A stretch of DNA of 64,000 bases from Mesorhizobium caraganae (GTDB lineage Bacteria > Pseudomonadota > Alphaproteobacteria > Rhizobiales > Rhizobiaceae). Location of the stretch: assembly GCF_016836705.1 (NCBI RefSeq), contig NZ_JAFCGY010000007.1:1-64000 (forward strand). Direction: 5' to 3'. The notes beneath the pieces are model-generated. The model did not search any database and was not told the DNA's origin. It was given only the letters and a program-made list of their open reading frames with translations. The position numbers and the translations under genes were made by a program. Every line of letters begins with the position of its first letter. The first letter of the stretch is position 1. This document shows positions 36,699 to 43,489 of this stretch, one piece after another.

Positions 36699-38201
36699 TC
36701 AGGCCGCCTCGCTTTCAAGCATGGCGGCGCGCAAAATGCTTGCTTCCGATATACGCTCACCCCCCAGAGTGGCTGCGATGCCGCCGTTGCGCATCACCAG
36801 CACGCGGTCGGCGACATGGACGAGTTCCGGCATGTCGCTGGAATGGAACAGGATCGCATAGCCCTTGGCCGCGAGATTCCGCATCAGCTGGAAGATCTCC
36901 CCCTTGGTGCCGACATCGACGCCGCGCGTCGGGTCGTACAGCAACAGCACGCGCGCTTGCGTGAGCAGCATCTTGCCGAAGATCACCTTCTGCTGGTTGC
37001 CGCCTGAAAGCGTGCCGGCAAGCTGCTCCGGCGTGCCGGCCTTGATGCGCAGGAAATCAACCATCTCCTTGACAAGGGCGGCTTCCTTTTGCCGGCTCAG
37101 CAAGCCGTTTTCGGTGAAACGCCTGATGACCGACAGGGTCAGGTTCTCGCGCACACTCTTGGTTAGAAGCAGGCCCTGCCCGCGCCGGTCCTCCGGCACC
37201 AGCGCAATGCCGTCCTTGCCGATCAGCGCCTGGCGCGGATTGCCGATCGAAACCGGCTTGCCCCAGAGTTCGATGCTGCCACTGGCCTTGCTGGCGCCGA
37301 ACAGCGACTGGAACAGTTCACGCTGGCCGTGACCCTGCAGGCCGCCAACGCCGAGCACCTCGCCTTCGCGCAGCGCGAAGTCGACGCCGGAGAGCCGGCT
37401 GCCGCTGGAAAAACCCTTGACGCTGAGCGCGATGCGATCGGTCGCGGTGGCAATCCGTTCGGGGTAGAGTCGGTCGAGATGCCTGCCGATCATCTGGGTG
37501 ACGATCTCGTTGTCGGACACCGCATTGGCCTCATGCACGGCAATGGTGCTGCCATTGCGGAAGATGGTCAGCCGGTCGGCGATGGCGCGCACCTCGGCCA
37601 TGCGATGCGAGATGAAGATGACCAGCCTGCCCTCGGCGGCCAGTTGCCGGGTGAGCTTGAGCAGCCACTCCGCCTCTCGCGCCGGCAGCGCCGAGGTCGC
37701 CTCATCGAGGATCAGGATGCGCGGATCCTTGGCCAGGCCCTTGGCGATCTCGACGATCTGGCGTTCGGCCAGTGTCAGCCGCCGCAACTCCTGCTCGGGG
37801 CGCAGCGTCGGGAACTTGTATTTGTCGAGCAGCGCCAGCGTCATGCGGCGCATCTCCGCGCGGTTGATGGTGCGCAGAAACGTCCTTGGTTCGTGGCGAA
37901 ACCAGATGTTCTGCTCGACGCTGAGGTCGGGGATCAGCGACAGTTCCTGGAAGACGGCGGCGATGCCGCGCGCCTGGGCAGCATCCGGGTTGGCGGGACG
38001 ATAATCCTGACCGTCGACCAGGATCGAGCCGCCATCATGCTGCACCGCGCCGGACAGGATCTGGATGAAGGTGCTCTTTCCGGCGCCGTTCTCGCCGAGC
38101 AGCGCGTGCACTTCGCCGGCGCGGGCACTGAATGTCGCTTCGCTCAGCGCGACGATGCCGCCATAGCGTTTGGACAGGCCTTTGACGGTGACGAGGTCCA
38201 T
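36699..38201 (-). CDS. Ribose-type ABC transporter ATP-binding protein (two ABC domains)
   Basis: A 500-residue tandem ABC ATPase starting MDLVTVKGLSKRYGGIVALS, the family-typical start, with GAAGG seven bases upstream; the longer open frame to 38312 is not used. The first domain has Walker [10 protein letters not shown], signature LTLAERQIVEIAKGL and ILDEATSALPARE. The second has GLQGHGQRELFQ in place of Walker A, signature [15 protein letters not shown] and [12 protein letters not shown], in which Walker B Glu is replaced (YDP instead of DEP), as expected for the non-hydrolytic site. It belongs to the operon running from the two binding proteins to the lactonase. Confidence 0.94.
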   Translation of the reverse strand: MDLVTVKGLSKRYGGIVALSEATFSARAGEVHALLGENGAGKSTFIQILSGAVQHDGGSILVDGQDYRPANPDAAQARGIAAVFQELSLIPDLSVEQNIWFRHEPRTFLRTINRAEMRRMTLALLDKYKFPTLRPEQELRRLTLAERQIVEIAKGLAKDPRILILDEATSALPAREAEWLLKLTRQLAAEGRLVIFISHRMAEVRAIADRLTIFRNGSTIAVHEANAVSDNEIVTQMIGRHLDRLYPERIATATDRIALSVKGFSSGSRLSGVDFALREGEVLGVGGLQGHGQRELFQSLFGASKASGSIELWGKPVSIGNPRQALIGKDGIALVPEDRRGQGLLLTKSVRENLTLSVIRRFTENGLLSRQKEAALVKEMVDFLRIKAGTPEQLAGTLSGGNQQKVIFGKMLLTQARVLLLYDPTRGVDVGTKGEIFQLMRNLAAKGYAILFHSSDMPELVHVADRVLVMRNGGIAATLGGERISEASILRAAMLESEAA

Positions 38202-38220
38202 GAATGCGCCTTCGAAAAGC

Positions 38221-38248
38221 TCTCCCGACATCCTGCGATGTCGGGAGA
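38221..38248 (-). terminator. Strong hairpin between binding protein 1 and ATPase genes
   Basis: TCTCCCGACATC (38221-38232) pairs perfectly with GATGTCGGGAGA (38237-38248) around a 4-base loop. On the minus strand it lies just after the binding-protein stop and likely partially terminates or protects the mRNA, so that binding protein exceeds the membrane subunits. Confidence 0.65.
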
Positions 38249-38269
38249 CAGGGTCGTGGTCACATGATG

Positions 38270-39337
38270 TTACTTGCTGCCGGCAGCTTCCGCAGCGGTG
38301 ATCTCGACCCAATCGGGCGTGATCGGCAGCGTCAGGCCGGGCGCCTGGTCGGGGAAGGCATTCTCGCCGACCGCGATCTTGATCATCTTGGTGCCCGGAT
38401 AGAGCTTCGACTCGAACGGATCGGTGGTGACGAAATCACCCTTGACCGAGACGGAGCGCTCGGCCGGCTTCTTGCCGGTGTCGAGAATGTCGACGGCAAG
38501 CTTGATCGCTTCCGAAGAAAGATAGGCCGGATTCGAGCCGAGGATGCACTTGGCGCCTTTAGTCTGCGCGCAGGTCAGGGCGGCGACGTTGTAGGAGAAG
38601 CCGACGACCGGGACGATCGGCCGGCCTGCATCCTTCAGCGCCTGGATGGCGCCCGAGCCGTAGCCTTGCGTCATGATGCCGTCGATCTGGGGATTGGCGG
38701 CAAGCAGTGCCGCTACCCCCGACTGCTCCGGCCCGAGCGCGTAGTTGCCGTTGTAGTAGCCGACCACCTTGATGTCGGGATATTTGGCCAGCACCTTCTC
38801 ATAGCCCTGCTGCAATTGTGCCGAGATCGGCGCGCCGGCAAGGCCACGGTCGAGGATGATGTTGCCCTTGCCGCCAAGCTGCGTGGCCATCCATTCGGCC
38901 ATGACGGAGGGGATGCGGTCCCAGTCGGAAGCGACGGCATAGGCGCAGGGCTCGGTCACCACCTGATCGAAGCTGATGACGACGATGCCGGCGTCGCAGG
39001 CCTTCTTGATGGTCGGGTTCAAGGCCGAATCCGAACCGGCATCGACGAGGATGGCGTCCGGCTTCTGGCGGATGATGTTGTTCAGCGAATTGATCTGCGC
39101 CTGAACGGTGTTCTCGACATTCTCGATCTTGAGGTCGACGCGGCCTTTCAGCGGCCCCTTGTTGACCGAAACGGTGGCGACACGCTCCATCTGCTGGCGC
39201 CAGTCATTGCCAACGAAATTGTTCGAGAGGTAGATGGTGTAGGGCTTCTTGTCCTCGGCACGGCCAGGCGCCGTGCTGATGGCGATTGCAGACATGGCAA
39301 CAGCTGCCAATCCTAAGCAAACTGTCCTCAGTTTCAT
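38270..39337 (-). CDS. Ribose-type ABC transporter binding protein, paralogue 1
   Basis: A 355-residue type 1 periplasmic binding protein with signal peptide (MKLRTVCLGLAAVAMSAIAI, cleavage near GRA-ED). The mature start is KKPYTIYLSNNFVGNDWRQQ, with ligand-site segments SLNNIIRQKPDAILVDAGSD, ISFDQVVTEPCAYAVASDW and GIMTQGYGSGAIQALKDAGR. GGAGGAGAG precedes the ATG. It is a clear paralogue of the next gene upstream, with most segments matching position for position. A TTGATACCGGTACCAATA palindrome 74 bp before its start suggests direct LacI-type control of this gene and the genes after it. Confidence 0.94.
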   Translation of the reverse strand: MKLRTVCLGLAAVAMSAIAISTAPGRAEDKKPYTIYLSNNFVGNDWRQQMERVATVSVNKGPLKGRVDLKIENVENTVQAQINSLNNIIRQKPDAILVDAGSDSALNPTIKKACDAGIVVISFDQVVTEPCAYAVASDWDRIPSVMAEWMATQLGGKGNIILDRGLAGAPISAQLQQGYEKVLAKYPDIKVVGYYNGNYALGPEQSGVAALLAANPQIDGIMTQGYGSGAIQALKDAGRPIVPVVGFSYNVAALTCAQTKGAKCILGSNPAYLSSEAIKLAVDILDTGKKPAERSVSVKGDFVTTDPFESKLYPGTKMIKIAVGENAFPDQAPGLTLPITPDWVEITAAEAAGSK

Positions 39338-39410
39338 GGTCTCTCCTCCTTCGTGTTTCCTGCATCAGCCAGCGACGGACTTCGCCATCTTGATGGGTGC
39401 TGCACATAAA

Positions 39411-39428
39411 TTGATACCGGTACCAATA
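39411..39428. promoter_or_regulatory. LacI-type operator before binding protein 1
   Basis: TTGATACCGGTACCAATA is a near-perfect palindrome centred on CCGG. Its core TGGTACCGGTATCAA (reverse complement) recurs exactly at 47310-47324 in the other island promoter. The encoded LacI-family regulator at 51185-52216 is the obvious candidate ligand; the pairing is inferred. Confidence 0.7.
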
Positions 39429-39505
39429 CGCCTTGTCAATTTAAGCCAAGGCGCATTGGAGGCGCTTCGAGGCGACCATTTTCGCCGCCGATTTGCAGGC
39501 GTCGC

Positions 39506-40570
39506 TCATTTCGCGCCGGCGGCCTCGGCAGGGGTGATTTCAACCCAGTCCGGGCTGACCGGAAGAAACAGACCGGGAGCCATATCCGGAAAGGCGTTCT
39601 TGCCAACCTCGATCTTCTGCATGGCGGCATCGGGGAACAATTCCGACGCGATCGGATCGGTGGTGAGGAAGGCATTGCGCAGCAGGATCTTCTTCTGCGT
39701 CGGCTTCTTGCCGTCGAGGATCTCGACCGCCAGCTTCAGGGCCTCGGCCGACAGATAGGCAGGGTTGGGCGCCAGAATGCACTGGGCGCCTTCCGTCTGG
39801 GCACAGGTCGTCGTCGTCAGGTTGAACGGACTGCCGGTGATCGGAACGATCGGACGGCCGGCGTCCTGCAACGCCTTGAGCGCTCCGGCGCCGTAGCCCT
39901 GGACGAAGATGGCGTCGATTTGCGGGTGGGCCGCCAGCAGGCTGGCGACACCGGCCTGTTCCGGTCCCAGCGCATAGTCGCCGTTGAAATAGCCGACCAC
40001 TTCAATGCCGGGATATTTCTTGATGACCTCCTCGAAACCACCCTGCAGCTGGGCGGAGATCGGCGCGCCGGCAAGCCCGCGGTCGACGAGGATTTTGCCC
40101 TTGCCGCCGAGTTTCTTGACCAGCCATTCGGCCTCGACGCGCGGCGCCCGGCCCCAGTCGGACTCCATCGTGTAGGCGCAGGGCGCGCTGACGATCTGAT
40201 CGAAGGCGATGATCAGAATGCCGGCATCGCAAGCCTTCTGGATCGTCGGGTTGAGCGCTTCGCCGGAGCCGGCATCGATGACGATGGCGTCGGGCTTGTT
40301 GCGAATGATGTTGTTGAGGGAATTGATCTGCGCCTGGACCGTGGTCTCGACCACTTCGACCTTCAGATCGACACGACCGGCCAGCGGCGGTTTTTTCACC
40401 GCGATGTCGGCGCTGCGCAGCATCTGCTGGCGCCAGTCATTGCCGACGAAATTGTTTGAGAGATAGATGGTGTAGGGCTTCTTGTCCTGTGCATTGGCCG
40501 GCACGGCACCGATCGAAAGCAAAATCGTCGCGATGACCGCAAGGCCGGCGAAAAATACGCCCGCTTTCAT
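39506..40570 (-). CDS. Ribose-type ABC transporter binding protein, paralogue 2
   Basis: A 354-residue binding protein with signal peptide (MKAGVFFAGLAVIATILLSI, cleavage near ANA-QD) and the same mature start KKPYTIYLSNNFVGNDWRQQ as its paralogue. Other shared segments include INSLNNIIRNKPDAIVIDAG, IDAIFVQGYGAGALKALQDA and the C-terminal ITPAEAAGAK. It diverges in the hinge and ligand-near region (MESDWGRAPRVEAEWLVKKL). GGAGGAGG precedes the ATG. Its upstream region carries the AT-rich GntR-type motif rather than the LacI-type operator, so the two paralogues appear to answer to different signals while sharing one membrane complex. Confidence 0.94.
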   Translation of the reverse strand: MKAGVFFAGLAVIATILLSIGAVPANAQDKKPYTIYLSNNFVGNDWRQQMLRSADIAVKKPPLAGRVDLKVEVVETTVQAQINSLNNIIRNKPDAIVIDAGSGEALNPTIQKACDAGILIIAFDQIVSAPCAYTMESDWGRAPRVEAEWLVKKLGGKGKILVDRGLAGAPISAQLQGGFEEVIKKYPGIEVVGYFNGDYALGPEQAGVASLLAAHPQIDAIFVQGYGAGALKALQDAGRPIVPITGSPFNLTTTTCAQTEGAQCILAPNPAYLSAEALKLAVEILDGKKPTQKKILLRNAFLTTDPIASELFPDAAMQKIEVGKNAFPDMAPGLFLPVSPDWVEITPAEAAGAK

Positions 40571-40790
40571 GACTTCCTCCTCCCGTGTTTATTGTCGGCC
40601 GCGCGAACGCCGCCGCCTATCATGTGCCTTGCAGGCACCCCCCTTATGGACAGACTTTGTTTTTGTGCATGCCGTTACCCCGGAACCGCTGTGCATTTTG
40701 GTGACATGCACCGGGCAAATGCCAAGCGTGGGAAGTGGCGACGCATCCACGTTCGATCGTGGTCCTCCGCGCAGCCGTCATCCTAGCTAT

Positions 40791-40819
40791 GATGCTATTA
40801 TAATTTTATAAAGCTGTCC
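40791..40819 (-). promoter_or_regulatory. AT-rich operator-like site (GntR-type motif), copy 3
   Basis: On the minus strand it reads GGACAGCTTTATAAAATTAT then AATAGCATC, matching copy 1 closely. It lies 221 bp before the ATG of binding protein 2 and 62 bp after the stop of the GntR gene. Confidence 0.6.
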
Positions 40820-40880
40820 ATGGGCGAGCCGGGGAAATCGGCACGCGACAGTCCTGCCGATCAGGCCCGCCGATCGGGGC

Positions 40881-41651
40881 TCACGCCAAATCGTTCGGCG
40901 CGTCGTAGCTGATGCTGAAGAGATCGGCCGGATGCCGGGCAATGGTGAACTCGATGCTCTGCTGGTCGGCTGACTGATAAAGCATCTCCACGCTCAGGAC
41001 CGCACTGCCGAGAGCGACGCCGAGGTCTTCGGCGATGGCCTCGTCGGCGATTTCGGCGCGGACCGTGACATGCGCGACGTCCAGCCTCAGGCCGAGATGC
41101 CTTTGCACCGAACGAAAGATCAGCACGTCGGAAAAATCGTCCCGCTTCAGCTTCGCTCCGACAGCAGGCGGGAAATAGCTGGTGATCTGCGCCTTCTTCT
41201 GCTCGCCCACCGACAGGATGCCGCGCAAGCAGTAACCCGCCTCGTCCTTGGCCATGCCGAAATGGCGCTGGAGCACGGGGGAAACCTCCTTGCGATAGGA
41301 TTTCACCGTCAGCTGCGCGTCCTTGGTGAAGGCCGCCATGTCAGCAAAATTCTTGAATTTCCAGCTCAGATTGACCGACGGATTGCGCGCCGTGACCACC
41401 GCCGGTTTCGCCGACCGCTTCCGAATCAGCCCATCGGCCTCGAGGTCTCGCAACGCTTGCCGCACGGTGATCAGGCTGACGCCGAAATGCTCGGCGATGG
41501 TCGCCTCCTTCGGCAGCTCGCCGCCGACGGGAAAGGTGCCGTTGCCGATCGGCTCGCGCAATATGTCGGCGAGCTGGCGATAGAGCGGCCCGTTCGAGCG
41601 GCCGAGCGTGCGCCGGGGAAGACTGTCGATGGTGGGAACGGAGTTGTCCAT
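40881..41651 (-). CDS. GntR-family regulator with UTRA domain (HutC-type)
   Basis: A 256-residue regulator. The winged helix (residues ~20-90) reads PLYRQLADILREPIGNGTFP, GELPKEATIAEHFGVSLITV and RQALRDLEADGLIRKRSAKP. The UTRA effector domain (~110-250) includes CLRGILSVGEQKKAQITSYF and LGVALGSAVLSVEMLYQSAD. HutC-type regulators are usually repressors released by a pathway metabolite. A symmetric CGAAGCT...AGCTTCG site lies just upstream of its start, suggesting autoregulation, and related sites precede five other island positions. Confidence 0.93.
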   Translation of the reverse strand: MDNSVPTIDSLPRRTLGRSNGPLYRQLADILREPIGNGTFPVGGELPKEATIAEHFGVSLITVRQALRDLEADGLIRKRSAKPAVVTARNPSVNLSWKFKNFADMAAFTKDAQLTVKSYRKEVSPVLQRHFGMAKDEAGYCLRGILSVGEQKKAQITSYFPPAVGAKLKRDDFSDVLIFRSVQRHLGLRLDVAHVTVRAEIADEAIAEDLGVALGSAVLSVEMLYQSADQQSIEFTIARHPADLFSISYDAPNDLA

Positions 41652-41671
41652 GAGCCTCGTCGCGCCTGTGT

Positions 41672-41693
41672 CGAAGCTTTTATAATAGCTTCG
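41672..41693 (-). promoter_or_regulatory. Palindromic operator before the gntR-type gene, copy 4
   Basis: CGAAGCT (41672-41678) and AGCTTCG (41687-41693) are perfect inverted arms around TTTATAAT. The centre TTATAATAGC is the core shared with the other five AT-rich sites. It ends 21 bp before the ATG, suitable for autorepression. Confidence 0.7.
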
Positions 41694-41733
41694 TCCCCTC
41701 GAGGCTAGACAAGGCTGATGACCATCAACCGTC

Positions 41734-42450
41734 CTAGACGAAGAGCCGGAGCGGGTGTTCGATCGCCGATTTCAGGGCGGCGAACCACGCCGCGGCGACC
41801 GCCTCGTCAACGCTTGCCGTATCTGCCGTCAGCAAGCATTCGGCATGGTCGCCTGCCGTGCTGACCGAGACAGCCAGACGCATGCCGCGGCCCGGCAGCA
41901 GCGGCAGCATCACCGGCCGGATGTCACTCGCCGGCAGCACGAGGATGGAAAGCAGCGCCGGCATTTCGGCGTAGTCGCGATTGTCAGCCAGGGCAGCAAG
42001 CCGCGTTGCGTGCAGCAGCGTCAGGGACATCTCAGGAATGGTCGCAAAGACCGCCTGCCGGCCTGCCAGTTCCAGCGCCACCGAAGTGTCGCCGACCTTG
42101 GCGACATCCGGGATCTCGCCAAATGCACGACCCGCCGCGCGCAGTAGCACATCGTCGAGGTCGAACGCTCTCCCCGTGCTCTCCAGCGCGGCCAGCAGGT
42201 CTCGCAGCGCGGTCAACGCGACCGACGCCGTAAAGGCGGCAATGCGGGGAGCAGCAACAGAAGGGGCGACGATGTCGGGCAGGTTCACCGGCGCGGCGGC
42301 CGGAACGAAACCCAGCACGTCGGCTGCCAGGATGCGCCCGCCGGGACCGCTGCCGCGAAGGGTTTCAAGCGGGAGCGCGCGCTCGCGCGCCAGGCGGCGT
42401 GCATAGGGCGAAACAGCCAGCCGCTGGGACTGCGCCACCGCCATGTTCAT
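41734..42450 (-). CDS. E2-like acyltransferase-fold protein without lipoyl domain, probably non-catalytic
   Basis: A 238-residue protein starting at the ATG overlapping the dehydrogenase stop (ATGA). Residues ~12-45 form a peripheral-subunit-binding (E3-binding) domain: AVSPYARRLARERALPLETL then GSGPGGRILAADVLGF. The rest resembles a shortened 2-oxoacid dehydrogenase E2 catalytic domain ending AAWFAALKSAIEHPLRLFV. At the place of the catalytic HRxxDG motif it reads LTADTASVDEAVAAAW, with Thr where His is required. No lipoyl domain is present; that domain is fused to the E1 protein of the same operon. It may act as a scaffold tethering E1 and E3 rather than as a transferase. Confidence 0.72.
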   Translation of the reverse strand: MNMAVAQSQRLAVSPYARRLARERALPLETLRGSGPGGRILAADVLGFVPAAAPVNLPDIVAPSVAAPRIAAFTASVALTALRDLLAALESTGRAFDLDDVLLRAAGRAFGEIPDVAKVGDTSVALELAGRQAVFATIPEMSLTLLHATRLAALADNRDYAEMPALLSILVLPASDIRPVMLPLLPGRGMRLAVSVSTAGDHAECLLTADTASVDEAVAAAWFAALKSAIEHPLRLFV

Positions 42451-43457
42451 TTGAGATACTCTGAATTGACGCAGTTGGTGAGCCGGCCCTCGGCGAGATA
42501 GGCGTGCACCACCTCGATCGATTTCAGCCTGAGGTCGCGCATCGAGGCCGGACTGTAGAAGGCCGCGTGCGGGGTGACGATCAGCCGGTTGGCGATCCAC
42601 GGCTCACGGCGGCGCCACGCCGCCAGCAGCGGATGGTCAAGATCGCCGGGTTCGTTCGGCAGCACATCGAGCCCCGCCCCCGCGACTGTACCCTCGCGCA
42701 TGGTGGCTTCCAGTGCATCGAGATCGACGATCGGGCCGCGCGCGGTGTTGATGAGGACAAGCCCGGGCTTGGCGGCGGCGAAGGCGGCCTCGCCAAGCAG
42801 CTTGCGGGTCTCCTCGCCCAACGGCGCGTGGATGCTGACCACATCCGCCCGCCCCATCAGCTCGGCCAGCGAATGGACCCGCTCATAGCCGGTCGACAGG
42901 TCGACGCCGGACAGAAGGTGCGGATCGTAGAACACAACCTTCATGTCGAAGGCGGCGGCGCGGCGGGCGGTGGCCAGCCCGATGCGGCCAAGCCCGACAA
43001 TGCCGAAGGTAGCGCCCTTGTGCCGGCGCACCAGCGGCGCCTTGGAGAAATGCCAGCCTTCTGCCCCATTGCCGGAAAGCTCCGCGCCATAGGCTGAAGT
43101 GCCGCGCGTCAGCGCCAGCATCAGGCCTATGGCGTGGTCGGCGACTTCCGTTGTTCCGTAGTCCGGTACGTTGCAGGCGGGAATCCCGCGTGCGCCCCAG
43201 CCCGCCGTGTCGATGTTGTCGAAACCGACGCCGGAACGCACCGCGATCCTCGCCTTGGGAAAGGCCGACGGAGCGGCCGCGAGATTGTGGGTCGGCGAAT
43301 AGTTGATGACGGCATCGACCGTCTCGCAGACAGCCGGATCGAGACTGGCGGCCTTGTCGTTGGTCGAGCGGGCGAGGATGAGCTCGATGTCGGGATAGTG
43401 CTCACGCTCGAGTTCGGCTTCGTCGACGGCTTGCCAGTTGGCGCACAGGATCTTCAT
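42447..43457 (-). CDS. D-2-hydroxyacid dehydrogenase (NAD-dependent)
   Basis: A 336-residue D-isomer-specific 2-hydroxyacid dehydrogenase. The NAD site reads TFGIVGLGRIGLATARRAAA. The catalytic Arg is in LINTARGPIVDLDAL, the Glu in GLDVLPNEPGDL and the His in LIVTPHAAFYSPAS, an arrangement like the phosphoglycerate dehydrogenase/CtBP branch. It oxidises a D-2-hydroxyacid or reduces a 2-oxoacid. Between the E1 and E2-like genes it could supply the 2-oxoacid that the dehydrogenase complex decarboxylates. Confidence 0.93.
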   Translation of the reverse strand: MKILCANWQAVDEAELEREHYPDIELILARSTNDKAASLDPAVCETVDAVINYSPTHNLAAAPSAFPKARIAVRSGVGFDNIDTAGWGARGIPACNVPDYGTTEVADHAIGLMLALTRGTSAYGAELSGNGAEGWHFSKAPLVRRHKGATFGIVGLGRIGLATARRAAAFDMKVVFYDPHLLSGVDLSTGYERVHSLAELMGRADVVSIHAPLGEETRKLLGEAAFAAAKPGLVLINTARGPIVDLDALEATMREGTVAGAGLDVLPNEPGDLDHPLLAAWRRREPWIANRLIVTPHAAFYSPASMRDLRLKSIEVVHAYLAEGRLTNCVNSEYLK

Positions 43458-43489
43458 GCTAGCCCTTCGGATTTCATGCTGGATGGTGA

